NCBI GenBank assembly: GCA_023667145.1
Contig: JAMPAQ010000001.1
Span: forward strand, 1 to 64,000
DNA length: 64,000 nucleotides
Reading direction: 5' to 3'
Source: Pseudoflavonifractor sp.
GTDB taxonomy: Bacteria > Bacteroidota > Bacteroidia > Bacteroidales > Muribaculaceae
Shown: positions 8,607-18,362 of the stretch, one piece after another
How positions within the stretch are numbered: position 1 is the stretch's first letter
How the letters are laid out: every line of letters begins with the position of its first letter
Translations under genes and position numbers: made by a program
Notes under the pieces: generated by a model
The model's database searches: none
What the model was told of the DNA's origin: nothing
Seen by the model: only the letters and a program-made list of their open reading frames with translations

Positions 8607-11339
8607 ATGAACAAAATCCGCATGATGTTGCTTGCGCTCATAGCAGGTCTGACCACAGGCCCCCTTACAGCCCAAGTGACTACGAACCCGCCCGCCAAGA
8701 TGGGCAAGGCTCTGACAATCACCTTTGATGCCACGCAGGGCAACAAGGGGCTGGTGGGATATACCGGCGACGTCTATGCCCATACAGGAGTAATCACCCA
8801 GAAAAGTACAAGTGACAGCGACTGGAAACACTCCTCGACATGGAACAAGAACGAGGATAAGTATAAGATGACGCGCTCGGCGACCAATCCCAACATATAC
8901 ACCCTCTCCATACCCGACATCGCGACATTCTATAGTGTGACCTCCACCGAGACGGTGAAGAAACTCGCGTTCGTGTTCCGCAGCTCCGACTCAAGCAAAC
9001 AGGCCAAGACAGCCGATAACGGTGACATACTCATCGAGCTTTGGGGCAGTGACTTCGCGATACGTTTCAGCCAAAGCATCACAGACCGCCGAATAAATGA
9101 TGAGACAGCCACCGTGACATTCACCGTTGAGGCATCTGACAACGCTACACTTGAGCTTACGGTAGACGACCAAAGCATTGCCAAGGTAACTGACGCATCC
9201 ACCCTTGTGAAGACCTACACATTTCCAGGGCCAAAGGATGAAATGTATAAAATCAAGGCTATCGGCACACTCGATGGCAAAAGCGTCAGCAAGTCGTTCT
9301 CATACAAGTATGTCGAGAGTTCTCCGGCAAAGGACTATCCGGGCGGTATACCGCAGATGGGAGCCAAGGCTAATGCCGACGGATCAGTAACATTCTGTAT
9401 CGCTGCACCCAAAAAGGGAAATGCCAAGATCATCGGCAGCTGGAATGACTATACAGATGACGAGTCAGCTACCATGTACTACCAGTCATATCAGGGCAAC
9501 CGTTATTTCTGGAAGACCATAGCCAACCTCGACCCTGAGACCGAGTATATCTACTACTATAGCTTTGACGACGGCACGGGCAATGTAGGCGACCCTTACG
9601 CCCGACTCGTACTCGATCCTTACAATGACAAGTATATCTCCGAGACTGTATATCCCGGTATGCCCGAATACCCCACAGGCAAGGTTCCCAACAACACTTT
9701 GCTTGCCATCTATAAGGGTACACATGACAACTACGATTGGAAAGTAAAGGATTTCAGAGGCCCGGATCCCGAACATCTTATCATATATGAGATGCTGTTC
9801 CGCGACTTTACCGGCGACGAGGGACAGGCGAAAGGCAACGGAACCGTGCGCAAGGCAATCGAAAAGCTCCCCTACCTCAAGGAACTCGGTGTAAACGCCG
9901 TTGAGCTGATGCCTATAATGGAGTTTAACGGCAATAACTCGTGGGGATACAACACCAACTTCTATTTTGCTCCCGACAAGGCATACGGTACGCCCGATGA
10001 CTACCGCGAGTTTATAGACAAGTGCCATGAGATGGGCATTGCCGTGATACTTGACATCGTGTTTAACCAAAGCGACGGTCTCCATCCCTGGTACAAACTT
10101 TACAGCATATCGAGCAATCCGTTCTATAACCAAACATCGCCCCACGCCTACAGCGTACTCAACGACTGGAATCAGGATAATCCGCTCGTGCTCCAGCAGT
10201 GGCTCGATGTTGTCAAGTACTGGCTCTCGGCCTATAAGGTCGATGGATTCCGATTTGACCTCGTCAAGGGTCTCGGCGACAATGACAGTTACGGCAACGG
10301 TACTGACAACTACAACGCATCACGCATAGCCCGCATGAAAAAGATTCATGCAGCCATGATGGAGGTCAACCCACACGCATATCATATCAACGAGCTGCTC
10401 GGCGATGCCACCGAGGAAAAGGAACTTGCGGCTGACGGTCAGATAAACTGGGCAAATGTCAGCGGCAACTCAATCAACTTTGCCAACGGCACCACTTCAA
10501 GTCTCACCCGCTTCTATGCACCGCGTGACGGACAGCGCACACTCGGGACCACCGTATCGTATGCCGAGAGCCACGACGAGGAGCGCATGGCCTACTCACA
10601 GACCAAGAACGGCAAAACAGGCGTGAAAGGAAACCATGCCGTCTCAATGCGCCGACTTGGATCGGTAGCCGCCGCCATGCTCATGGCCCCGGGTGCCCAC
10701 ATGATATGGCAGTTTGGTGAGCTTGGCGCCGACCAGACGACAAAGAAGTCCTCGGACAACGACACAAGCCCCAAGAAAGTGATATGGAGCTATCTTGACG
10801 ACGCGGACCGCAATGGTCTGTTCACCTCCTACAAGGAGCTTATCGCAATACGCAACGACTACATGCACATGTTTAGCGACGAGGCTTTTGAGAAGATTAT
10901 CTACTCCGCTACCCGTGGCTATATCAAGCTCGCCAAGGACAACGAGGAGATACATCTCGCCATCAATCCCTCGCCAACTGATGAAAAAGAGGTCGCACTC
11001 GAGCTCAACTCTACCAATGCCAACGGTTATAAGATATTGAGTAAGAGCTACAATACCGAGCCTAAGCTCGATGTAGCCGGCCTTAAGGTAACACTTCCCG
11101 CCGGTGGCTATGTCGTGATAGGCTCATCCAATCTGTCTGGCATAGAGGATGTTGTTAATGACAACGATGCGGCAAAATGCCGCGTGTATGGCACCACAGG
11201 CCGCATAGTGATTGAGGGCGAGTATGACACAGCCACGGTCTACACCATCTCTGGTCAGCTCTGTCCCTCATTAGAGGTTCCGGCAGGTCTCTACATAGTG
11301 AATGTTGATGGCAACGCTACCAAGGTCGTAGTCCGCTAA
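8607..11339 (+). CDS. Exported GH13 alpha-amylase family protein with C-terminal sorting-like domain
   Basis: This 910-residue glycoside hydrolase probably cleaves alpha-1,4-glucans such as starch outside the cytoplasm. A signal peptide (about 1-22, ending PLTAQ) is followed by N-terminal beta domains of the type seen in Bacteroidetes amylases, an early-set carbohydrate-binding-like module (about 265-350), and the GH13 barrel. The nucleophile is Asp551 in GFRFDLVKG, the acid/base Glu596 in HINELLGD and the transition-state Asp657 in ESHDEER. The last 80 residues (VYTISGQL and VPAGLYIVNVDG) resemble a type A type IX secretion sorting domain. It is a single gene; no susC/susD pair is in the window. 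Confidence 0.9.
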   Translation: MNKIRMMLLALIAGLTTGPLTAQVTTNPPAKMGKALTITFDATQGNKGLVGYTGDVYAHTGVITQKSTSDSDWKHSSTWNKNEDKYKMTRSATNPNIYTLSIPDIATFYSVTSTETVKKLAFVFRSSDSSKQAKTADNGDILIELWGSDFAIRFSQSITDRRINDETATVTFTVEASDNATLELTVDDQSIAKVTDASTLVKTYTFPGPKDEMYKIKAIGTLDGKSVSKSFSYKYVESSPAKDYPGGIPQMGAKANADGSVTFCIAAPKKGNAKIIGSWNDYTDDESATMYYQSYQGNRYFWKTIANLDPETEYIYYYSFDDGTGNVGDPYARLVLDPYNDKYISETVYPGMPEYPTGKVPNNTLLAIYKGTHDNYDWKVKDFRGPDPEHLIIYEMLFRDFTGDEGQAKGNGTVRKAIEKLPYLKELGVNAVELMPIMEFNGNNSWGYNTNFYFAPDKAYGTPDDYREFIDKCHEMGIAVILDIVFNQSDGLHPWYKLYSISSNPFYNQTSPHAYSVLNDWNQDNPLVLQQWLDVVKYWLSAYKVDGFRFDLVKGLGDNDSYGNGTDNYNASRIARMKKIHAAMMEVNPHAYHINELLGDATEEKELAADGQINWANVSGNSINFANGTTSSLTRFYAPRDGQRTLGTTVSYAESHDEERMAYSQTKNGKTGVKGNHAVSMRRLGSVAAAMLMAPGAHMIWQFGELGADQTTKKSSDNDTSPKKVIWSYLDDADRNGLFTSYKELIAIRNDYMHMFSDEAFEKIIYSATRGYIKLAKDNEEIHLAINPSPTDEKEVALELNSTNANGYKILSKSYNTEPKLDVAGLKVTLPAGGYVVIGSSNLSGIEDVVNDNDAAKCRVYGTTGRIVIEGEYDTATVYTISGQLCPSLEVPAGLYIVNVDGNATKVVVR

Positions 11340-11359
11340 TCGACATAAACATTCCGATA

Positions 11360-11404
11360 AAACAAGGCGGGAGGTACACAGCAGTATCTCCCGCTTTGTT
11401 TTTT
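11360..11404 (+). terminator. Rho-independent terminator after the amylase gene
   Basis: A 14-bp stem (AAACAAGGCGGGAG with CTCCCGCTTTGTTT, one G-U pair) is followed by a T run. It lies 20 bases after the amylase stop. Confidence 0.85.
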
Positions 11405-11517
11405 CACCTCTACGATGTCCTATGGCACACTCTCCCGCTTTCCATTATATCGCTATCATGCCAATGTTAGTGACAGCAATCATCAGTAGGAGCAAACATC
11501 AACAGTAGATATAAAAG

Positions 11518-11549
11518 CAGGGCGCACCCGCAAACGAGAGTGCGCCCTG
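11518..11549 (-). terminator. Terminator of the M49 peptidase operon
   Basis: A perfect 10-bp stem CAGGGCGCAC / GTGCGCCCTG with a 12-base loop; on the minus strand it is followed by CTTTTATA. It lies 20 bases past the M49 peptidase stop and would end the minus-strand run that starts at dxr. Confidence 0.8.
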
Positions 11550-11569
11550 TCTTTGTCTATGTAGAGAAA

Positions 11570-13579
11570 TTACTTTGTCAAGGGGGAATAATCGCGAGAA
11601 TAACGGAGCATCTGGGGTATGTAATCCTCGGTGTAGGAGACGTTGATGTCGATTATCTCATCGTCTGCGTTGACCACCGGGGTGTATACCGGGTTGACAA
11701 AGCCCTTGTAAGGCGCTATGTCGAGATGTGCGTAGCGGTCGAGAACCTCCTGATGTATGGTCGGATCAATCTTGACAGCATAGGTCTCTACAAGATTACG
11801 TCCCGCCTCGTAGTCACCCTCACTCTTGACGCGCTGTATCTCGCGGAGAAGCCGGCCAAACAAGTCACGCAGCTTGGCATAGTCATTGATGCGGATGAAA
11901 GTCTTGCCATCACGCTTGACATACTCGATGACATTGTCCTTGCGGCCATGTTCGTAAGCCCACTCTGATATCAGCTTGCGGTTGCGCATGTGAGCCTCCT
12001 CTACATCCTTTCCCGGCTCAATGCGCATGAGCTGGGTCATGAGTCCATTAAGTATATATTTGTAATAGGAAGCCTTATAGGCATCGGGATTGTCAAGGAG
12101 ACCCAACTCCAGCAGCTTCGGGTCGGCAAGATAATAGAGCGCAAACAGGTCGGCACGCGCCTCCTCAAGAGTCGCACTGTAAGCCTTGAGCGAATTGGGG
12201 TCAACACCGGCCAACATCTGACCCGAACCGTGTCCAAGGCACTCGTGGAGGTCGGTATGGAGATTGTCGGTGATGAACAGATACTTGTCAAGCAATCCGG
12301 CTGTCTCGTCGTCGATGACAAACTCCTCGTTAAACCCACTGCCCTGCGAAGCCTTGTCATAGGCATCGGTTATATTCTCAAGGGTCACACTCTTGGAGCC
12401 GTGAGTGGCACGTATCCAGTTGGAGTTGGGCAGGTTGATTCCGATAGGTGTAGCCGGATAGGAATCGCCAGCGAGGATGGCAGCCGTAATCACCTTGGCG
12501 GTAACGCCCTTGACATGCGGCTTGCGGAATCGAGAGTCAACGGGAGAATTATCTTCAAACCACTGGGCGTTGCCACTCAACACCTCGGTGCGATGGGAAG
12601 CCTCAAGGTTCTTGAAATTGACAATCGACTCCCAAGAGCCGGTCATCCCCAGCGGGTCACCATAGTCCTCGATAAAACCGTTTATAAAATCGACCTGCGA
12701 CGCTGTATCGTCAACCCACATTATAGAATACTCGTCAAAGTCACGCAGGTCACCGGTCTGATAATACTCGATGAGCTTGCGGATGACTGCACGCTGAGCG
12801 GGATTCTCGGCATATTCAGATGCCTTGTCGAGACAAGCGACTATGCGCTCAATAGCGGACGAATAGAGTCCTCCGCACTTATAGACCTCCTCCTGCACCA
12901 CACCATCGCGCTTGACAAGACGGGCATTAAGGCCATAGGATACCGGGGTGAGGTCGGTGGTATCCTTGATGGCGGCATAGTAAGCCTCAACCTCGGGCTG
13001 TGTCACACCATCATACAGGTTGCACGCCGAGGTGACAATCAAGTCCTCACCCTCTGCCTGATTGACACGCTTGGGCATGACTGTAGGATTGAATATAACC
13101 TCAAGCAACGTGTCAAGTTGGGCAGGGCGCTTGTCATCCGGGAGCATCCCTATCTGAGCGACAAGATACTCACGCGAAAATTCCGGGGCAAACTTGTCCA
13201 TCGAGTAGTGATGATGGATGCCGTTGGCAAAGGATATCTGTTTCAGATACTTCTCAAGAGCCTTGAAGTCATTTCCCGTGCGGTCGGTCTTGTCAGAGGT
13301 GTACACATCCTCTATCAGTTTCCTGATAGCGAGGTTGTATTTACCATTCTGGTCCCACAGGATGTCACGACCGGCAAGAGCCGCCTCGGTAAGATAGTAA
13401 ATCAATTTCTTCTGATTGAGCGACAGCTGCTCGAATCCGGGTACACGGTAGCGTAGCACCTCAATGTCGGCAAAACGATCGACAACATAATTGAAATCAT
13501 CAACATTCTTTGCCATAGCTGTAGTCGATAAGGTGATGGCGGCGACAGCACCTGCCATCAAACGTGAGTAACGCGTCAT
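11570..13579 (-). CDS. Peptidase M49, dipeptidyl peptidase III family
   Basis: This zinc peptidase of 669 residues belongs to the DPP III family, which removes dipeptides from the N-terminus of oligopeptides. The zinc site is HECLGH (His445, Glu446, His450), the cysteine variant of HExxGH known from Bacteroides DPP III, and the second motif EEARAD (Glu472-Glu473) follows 22 residues later. An N-terminal signal peptide (about 1-23, ending TAMAKN) suggests export, unlike the cytosolic eukaryotic enzymes. It follows the rRNA methyltransferase gene by 23 bases and is the last gene before the terminator at 11518. Confidence 0.93.
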   Translation of the reverse strand: MTRYSRLMAGAVAAITLSTTAMAKNVDDFNYVVDRFADIEVLRYRVPGFEQLSLNQKKLIYYLTEAALAGRDILWDQNGKYNLAIRKLIEDVYTSDKTDRTGNDFKALEKYLKQISFANGIHHHYSMDKFAPEFSREYLVAQIGMLPDDKRPAQLDTLLEVIFNPTVMPKRVNQAEGEDLIVTSACNLYDGVTQPEVEAYYAAIKDTTDLTPVSYGLNARLVKRDGVVQEEVYKCGGLYSSAIERIVACLDKASEYAENPAQRAVIRKLIEYYQTGDLRDFDEYSIMWVDDTASQVDFINGFIEDYGDPLGMTGSWESIVNFKNLEASHRTEVLSGNAQWFEDNSPVDSRFRKPHVKGVTAKVITAAILAGDSYPATPIGINLPNSNWIRATHGSKSVTLENITDAYDKASQGSGFNEEFVIDDETAGLLDKYLFITDNLHTDLHECLGHGSGQMLAGVDPNSLKAYSATLEEARADLFALYYLADPKLLELGLLDNPDAYKASYYKYILNGLMTQLMRIEPGKDVEEAHMRNRKLISEWAYEHGRKDNVIEYVKRDGKTFIRINDYAKLRDLFGRLLREIQRVKSEGDYEAGRNLVETYAVKIDPTIHQEVLDRYAHLDIAPYKGFVNPVYTPVVNADDEIIDINVSYTEDYIPQMLRYSRDYSPLTK

Positions 13580-13602
13580 TTTTCAGTGATATATTTAGGT
13601 GT

Positions 13603-14787
13603 TTATTCCACATATAGTATGAGACCTTTCAGATACTCTCCCTCGGGATGATAGATGTTTACAGGATGATCGGCAGGCTGTGTGAGCTGATGCAGTATGC
13701 GCACACGACGGCGCGACTGTGCAGCCGCCGAGAACACGGCGAGTCGGAACTGCTCGCGGCTGACAGCCTGAGAGCATGAGAATGTGAACAGGATGCCTCC
13801 TGAAGCGATTTTCTCAAACGCACGCGCATTGAGTTTCTGATAGCCACGCAAGGCATTTTTCAATGCCGAGCGATGCTTGGCAAACGCCGGAGGGTCAAGC
13901 ACAATCAGGTCATACTCACCCGGCTCCATCGCATCAAGGAACCTGAAAGCATCCTCGGCCACAGCCTGATGACGCTTGTCGCCGGGGAAGTTAAGCTCGA
14001 CATTGGCCTCGGTCAACGATACGGCCTTGGCCGAGCTGTCTACCGAGACAACGCGAGTGGCACCGCCACGCATACCGTAGAACGAGAATCCACCCGTATA
14101 GCAGAACATATTGAGCAGTCGCCGTCCATGGGCATAATGCTCAAGCAACCGGCGATTGTCACGTTGGTCGACAAAAAAGCCTGTCTTCTGCCCCTTCAGC
14201 CAGTCGACATGAAAACGGAGTCCGTTCTCCATAGCGATATTAGTGGAGAACGATCCTATTATATAGTCATTCTGCGGGTCGAGATGTGCCTTATAGGGGA
14301 GCGTTGTCTCTGACTTGTAGTAGACGTTTTTCACAGGGCTGCCATCGAGCGACACAAGAGCACGCGCCACTATGTCGCGGGCAAAGTGCATACCCGGCGA
14401 ATGGGCCTGCACGACAGCCGTATCACCATATACATCGACTACAAGTCCCGGGAGGAAATCACCCTCGCCATGGACGAGACGGAAAGCATTGTTGTCGGGC
14501 CGCATGAGGCCGAGTGCCTGACGCAGGGCGAGCGCACTCTGCAACCGCCCGGCATAGAAAGCCTCGTCAATCACACCGTCATCCCACAGGAGCATACGCA
14601 CAGCGATGCTGCCTATCTGATAATGGCCGAGGCCGATGAGACGCCCGTCGGACGCCATCACCCTCACGACATCCCCCTCCTCGACCGACTCGGGCTGACG
14701 AGCTATCGCGCCTGAGAAGACCCAAGGATGAAACCTGTCGAGCGACTCCTCCTTGCCGCGCTTCAATATTATATCGGGATATTTCAT
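13603..14787 (-). CDS. rlmI: Class I SAM-dependent rRNA methyltransferase, RlmI-like
   Basis: The 394-residue protein resembles RlmI, which methylates a cytosine of 23S rRNA (m5C1962 in E. coli). An N-terminal PUA domain (about 1-75, with HPWVFSGAI) is followed by a linker domain and a Rossmann methyltransferase domain. The SAM-binding segment is LNMFCYTGGFSFYG; the catalytic region shows DPPAFAKHR and the cysteine in FSCSQAV. The ATG at 14787 (MKYPDIILKRG) is chosen over an upstream in-frame GTG/TTG extension because it matches the PUA start. It begins 10 bases after rseP. The exact target base is inferred. Confidence 0.88.
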   Translation of the reverse strand: MKYPDIILKRGKEESLDRFHPWVFSGAIARQPESVEEGDVVRVMASDGRLIGLGHYQIGSIAVRMLLWDDGVIDEAFYAGRLQSALALRQALGLMRPDNNAFRLVHGEGDFLPGLVVDVYGDTAVVQAHSPGMHFARDIVARALVSLDGSPVKNVYYKSETTLPYKAHLDPQNDYIIGSFSTNIAMENGLRFHVDWLKGQKTGFFVDQRDNRRLLEHYAHGRRLLNMFCYTGGFSFYGMRGGATRVVSVDSSAKAVSLTEANVELNFPGDKRHQAVAEDAFRFLDAMEPGEYDLIVLDPPAFAKHRSALKNALRGYQKLNARAFEKIASGGILFTFSCSQAVSREQFRLAVFSAAAQSRRRVRILHQLTQPADHPVNIYHPEGEYLKGLILYVE

Positions 14788-14797
14788 AATCGGCTGT

Positions 14798-16168
14798 TTA
14801 TTTGAAGAAGAAACGGAATATGTCATTGCCGTTGGCATAGAGCAACAGGATGATGAGGAAAGCCATGCCGGCCATCTGGGCATACTCCATGACCTTGTCG
14901 CTCAACTTGCGGCGTGTTATCATCTCATAGAGGAGGAACATCACATGTCCACCGTCGAGCGCGGGAATAGGAATGATGTTCATGAACGCGAGAGCCACCG
15001 ACAGGAATGCCGTAATCTCCCAAAATGACAGCCAGTTCCATTTTTCGGGAAATATGCTGCCGATAGCGCCGAATCCGCCAAGACTCTGCGCACCCTCCTT
15101 GGTGAACACATACTTCATCGAACCGACATAGTTGGACAACATGTCAGTCCCGAGCTGCCAGCCCTTAGGGAACGCGCTGAAGAAACCATACTGCGTTGAC
15201 ACCGTAGGATAAACCTCGGTTATGGGCTTGAGCTGGATGCCAATCTTACCGGCATCGTCGGGTGTAACGGGAAGCTCAACCCTGCTACCGTCGCGCACGA
15301 CACCGAGCATCACCTCACGTCCCGCCGAGGCATGAAGCGCCTCGGTAAATTCTGTAAACGAAGGGGTATCGACCGAATCGACGCTGACAATGCGGTCGCC
15401 CGATACCAATCCCGCGTCAATCGATGTCTTGCTCACCGCCGATGCCACGACAACCGGCATACGGTAGGTCACGAACGGGACACCCGTTGTGTCCTTGTCG
15501 AGTTTAAGCACAAAGTTCTCGGGAATGTTGACCGACACGGTATCCTTGCCCCGCAGCACATCGACGACACGTGCCTCGGCCATCTCAAGCATAAACTGCT
15601 CCGAGGCATCGAGTTTCTTGCCATCAGCCGACAGCAGTATGTCACCGTCACGGAATCCGGCCTCCCGGGCCGTCTGATTGAACGCCATACCGGCGTATGC
15701 CTTGTCGAGAGGTATATGCTTCTCCCCCCACCAAAATGCAATCCCGGCATAGATGAGTATCGCGAGGATGAAGTTGAACAGCACACCGCCTATCATCACC
15801 AACAGGCGCTGATAGGCCGGTTTTGACCTGAATTCCCAAGGCTGGGCCGGTTTGGCAAGCTGCTCCTTGTCCATCGACTCGTCAATCATGCCCGCAATCT
15901 TGACATAACCGCCGAGCGGCAGCCAACCGATGCCATACTCCGTGTCACGCCATGTCGCACGCTCCGATCCGTCGGAGTTAAGACGAGGTTTGGATGCCTT
16001 CTTGGGCTTATACTTGAACAACGAGAACCATGGATTGAAAAACAGGTAGAATTTCTCAACCTTTATACCGAAGATTCTCGCAAAAACATAATGGCCAAAC
16101 TCATGTATAATCACCAGGAACGACAGTGCCACGATGAGTTGGGCGGCTTTGATAAGAAATGTCTCCAT
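14798..16168 (-). CDS. rseP: Site-2 zinc metalloprotease RseP
   Basis: RseP cleaves membrane-spanning segments, classically anti-sigma factors in envelope stress and leftover signal peptides. The zinc motif HEFGH (His22, Glu23, His26) sits in the first membrane helix; the partner motif NIIPIPALDGGH lies in a late helix. Between them are PDZ-type domains (one is visible at about 250-330, with GLVSGDRIVSVDSV). The length, 456 residues, is normal. It follows dxr by 7 bases, a common linkage (dxr-rseP) in bacteria. Confidence 0.95.
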   Translation of the reverse strand: METFLIKAAQLIVALSFLVIIHEFGHYVFARIFGIKVEKFYLFFNPWFSLFKYKPKKASKPRLNSDGSERATWRDTEYGIGWLPLGGYVKIAGMIDESMDKEQLAKPAQPWEFRSKPAYQRLLVMIGGVLFNFILAILIYAGIAFWWGEKHIPLDKAYAGMAFNQTAREAGFRDGDILLSADGKKLDASEQFMLEMAEARVVDVLRGKDTVSVNIPENFVLKLDKDTTGVPFVTYRMPVVVASAVSKTSIDAGLVSGDRIVSVDSVDTPSFTEFTEALHASAGREVMLGVVRDGSRVELPVTPDDAGKIGIQLKPITEVYPTVSTQYGFFSAFPKGWQLGTDMLSNYVGSMKYVFTKEGAQSLGGFGAIGSIFPEKWNWLSFWEITAFLSVALAFMNIIPIPALDGGHVMFLLYEMITRRKLSDKVMEYAQMAGMAFLIILLLYANGNDIFRFFFK

Positions 16169-16175
16169 TAATTGT

Positions 16176-17339
16176 CTATTGCTTGTTTATAAGCTCGCCG
16201 GCTATGGCGCGGGCGGCTTCGTTAGTATTCACATAATCCTCATAATCAGGTGCCGCGATAAACGGTACACGCTCAAGAGTCCCGACAATCACGCGGTATA
16301 TGTCGAGGAAGGGCAGACGACCCTCACGGAACGCCGCATTGGCAATCTCGTTGGCCGCATTGATGACACATGCCGTGTTGCCGCCACGCTCCAATGCCTC
16401 GTATGCCAGATTGAGCATCGGGAACCGCTCCGTATCGGGAGCCTCAAACGTGAGGTTGGCATATCCGGCAAGTGTGAGACCCGGACGCGACGTGGCGAGG
16501 CGGTCGGTCTCACCGAGGGCATAGCGTATCGGCAGGTGCATGTCGGGGATACCGAGTTGGGCCTTCACCGCCCCGTCGACAAACTCAACCATCGAATGGA
16601 CTATCGACTGGGGATGCACGACAGCCTCAATCGACGATGGGTCAATGTCAAAGAGCCATCGGGCCTCGATAATCTCAAACGCCTTGTTGAGCATCGTAGC
16701 CGAGTCAATCGTGATTTTTGCGCCCATCGACCAATTTGGATGGGAGAGCGCGTCGGCAACCGTGACATCACGCAGCTTGTCGAGCGGGAGGTTGCGGAAT
16801 GGACCGCCGGAGGCCGTTATTATAAGTTTTTTCACCGATCCGGGACGCTCGCCAACAAGACATTGGTATATGGCCGAATGCTCCGAGTCAACGGGGATGA
16901 TGGTTGACGATGAATCGCGCAACATTGCCGTGACGAGTTCACCGGCTACAACGAGGGTCTCCTTATTGGCCAAGGCTATCCGCTTTCCGGCCTTGATAGC
17001 GCATATCGTCGGGGCAAGACCGCTGTAGCCTACCGTAGCCGTGACCACAGTGTCGACATCATCGCGCTCCATGGCGGCGCATACCGCCCCGACACCTGCC
17101 GCCGTCTCTATGCCAAGAGGCCGTAACGCCTCCGAGAGTGTATGGTAATGGCGGGTGTCGGCTATTATAGCCAGACGGGGATGATATTTAATAGCCTGTT
17201 CAATCAGCAAATTGACATTACTGCCGGCGACAAGGACTGTGGCCTCAAAACGGTCGGGGTAGTCGGATATGATATCGAGTGTCTGAGTCCCGATTGACCC
17301 AGTGCTACCGAGTATCGCAATCTTTTTTCTTGCAGTCAC
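16176..17339 (-). CDS. dxr: 1-deoxy-D-xylulose 5-phosphate reductoisomerase
   Basis: Dxr makes MEP from DXP with NADPH, the second step of the non-mevalonate isoprenoid pathway. The Rossmann loop GSTGSIGTQTL opens the protein; ANKETLV, PVDSEHSA and ASGGPFR carry the metal and substrate contacts typical of the family. I chose the GTG at 17339, giving 387 residues starting MTARKKIAILG. The longer frame would begin with a TTG that lies in the promoter box at 17385-17392, so it cannot be translated from that promoter. Confidence 0.94.
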   Translation of the reverse strand: MTARKKIAILGSTGSIGTQTLDIISDYPDRFEATVLVAGSNVNLLIEQAIKYHPRLAIIADTRHYHTLSEALRPLGIETAAGVGAVCAAMERDDVDTVVTATVGYSGLAPTICAIKAGKRIALANKETLVVAGELVTAMLRDSSSTIIPVDSEHSAIYQCLVGERPGSVKKLIITASGGPFRNLPLDKLRDVTVADALSHPNWSMGAKITIDSATMLNKAFEIIEARWLFDIDPSSIEAVVHPQSIVHSMVEFVDGAVKAQLGIPDMHLPIRYALGETDRLATSRPGLTLAGYANLTFEAPDTERFPMLNLAYEALERGGNTACVINAANEIANAAFREGRLPFLDIYRVIVGTLERVPFIAAPDYEDYVNTNEAARAIAGELINKQ

Positions 17340-17384
17340 GGATGTGGTGTTATGTTGGGTGATAACGGTTGTCGTAATTATGTG

Positions 17385-17392
17385 CAAATTTA
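17385..17392 (-). promoter_or_regulatory. dxr promoter -7 box
   Basis: On the minus strand TAAATTTGCAC matches TAnnTTTG; a TTTT lies at the -33 position with 20 bases between. It gives a leader of about 40 bases before the GTG start of dxr. Confidence 0.7.
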
Positions 17393-17483
17393 GCTTTTTC
17401 CGCTGACAGATAAAAACGACTGATAAAAAATTAAGTTAACCCGCATTCAACGCGCCAATATGGTAATGACACACACGAGGTCG

Positions 17484-18353
17484 TCAGAACGGAATGTAGT
17501 CAGAGGGTAAGAGAGGGGTTCCTCCACGCCACAGCTCAACGCCCAACGTGACGGGCAGACCTGAACGCGACGTTCCACCGGCCATACCGACAGCCGCCCC
17601 GGCCTCAACGCGGTCACCTTTCATGACAAACACCTCCGCGAGTCCTGACAATACCGACAGAAACTCGTCGGGATGCTGGATGATGACCGTATAGCCTCCA
17701 TCAGGATTATATCGGCTCTCTATGACAGTCCCCGAGTAGATTGCCGTCACCCTGGCTCCACGCGGGGCAATCACCGACTGTCCGATAGCACCGTCAGATT
17801 GAGCGCTGACTGCACCGCCAGACAACGGGGACAGGAAAGCAAGGCCACCTGCCGCTGAAGGAGACAGGACTGACAGATTGTAACGCTCACGCTCCTCAAA
17901 GTTACGCACGAACTGTCGCTCGGCATCCGACGCGCCCGCTAATGAATCGACCGGCATCGTCGTAACCGCCTCGGCGCGTACAGGAGTCACCGTATCAATG
18001 TCATCGGTGAGGATTCGGTGTATATTGGCCAAATAGGCATTGTTGATCTCTACCTCCGTGGCAAGCGAGTCGATGCGCATGTTGTTGATTACGCTCTCCT
18101 GACGCTGCGACCGCTTCAGATAACCCGGGAGCAACGTCCTCACAGGCGTAAAGACTATCAATGTGGTGACGACACATCCGATGGCCACCATGATGAGGAG
18201 TATCGAGAGGATGACCCGGCTACGCGTCATCTTGATTGTCCACACCTCGTTGAACGTATTCTCGTTGACAAACGCGAGCCTATAGCGGCGGCGCGTCCTG
18301 AACCGCATAGGTCGCTTTCCATCACTATGTCCCGGTATAAGGTTGTGGCTCAT
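17484..18353 (-). CDS. Membrane-anchored M23-like protein with lost catalytic residues
   Basis: The 289-residue protein has a short basic cytoplasmic start (RYRLAFVNENTFNEVW, common to Bacteroidales M23 proteins), one membrane helix (about 48-70), a coiled-coil region and a C-terminal LytM-like beta domain (about 185-285). Active M23 peptidases need HxxxD and HxH zinc ligands. Here the corresponding segments read IGQSVIAPRGA and LGVELWRGG, so the first His-Asp and final His residues are missing. It is therefore probably a non-enzymatic peptidoglycan-associated or amidase-activating protein. The ATG at 18353 lies 9 bases after ruvC. Confidence 0.8.
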   Translation of the reverse strand: MSHNLIPGHSDGKRPMRFRTRRRYRLAFVNENTFNEVWTIKMTRSRVILSILLIMVAIGCVVTTLIVFTPVRTLLPGYLKRSQRQESVINNMRIDSLATEVEINNAYLANIHRILTDDIDTVTPVRAEAVTTMPVDSLAGASDAERQFVRNFEERERYNLSVLSPSAAGGLAFLSPLSGGAVSAQSDGAIGQSVIAPRGARVTAIYSGTVIESRYNPDGGYTVIIQHPDEFLSVLSGLAEVFVMKGDRVEAGAAVGMAGGTSRSGLPVTLGVELWRGGTPLLPSDYIPF

Positions 18354-18362
18354 AAACAAATC

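Noticed and set aside
9486-10145. 219-codon minus-strand open frame opposite the amylase gene
   Set aside because: Lies over the conserved GH13 barrel and shows no protein-like features.
11990-13456. 488-codon plus-strand open frame opposite the M49 peptidase gene
   Set aside because: It is the exact antisense of a gene with a clear zinc motif; composition is that of a shadow frame and no promoter or family signature is present.
16134-16907. 257-codon plus-strand open frame opposite dxr and rseP
   Set aside because: Antisense of two firmly identified genes across their junction; no domain is recognisable.
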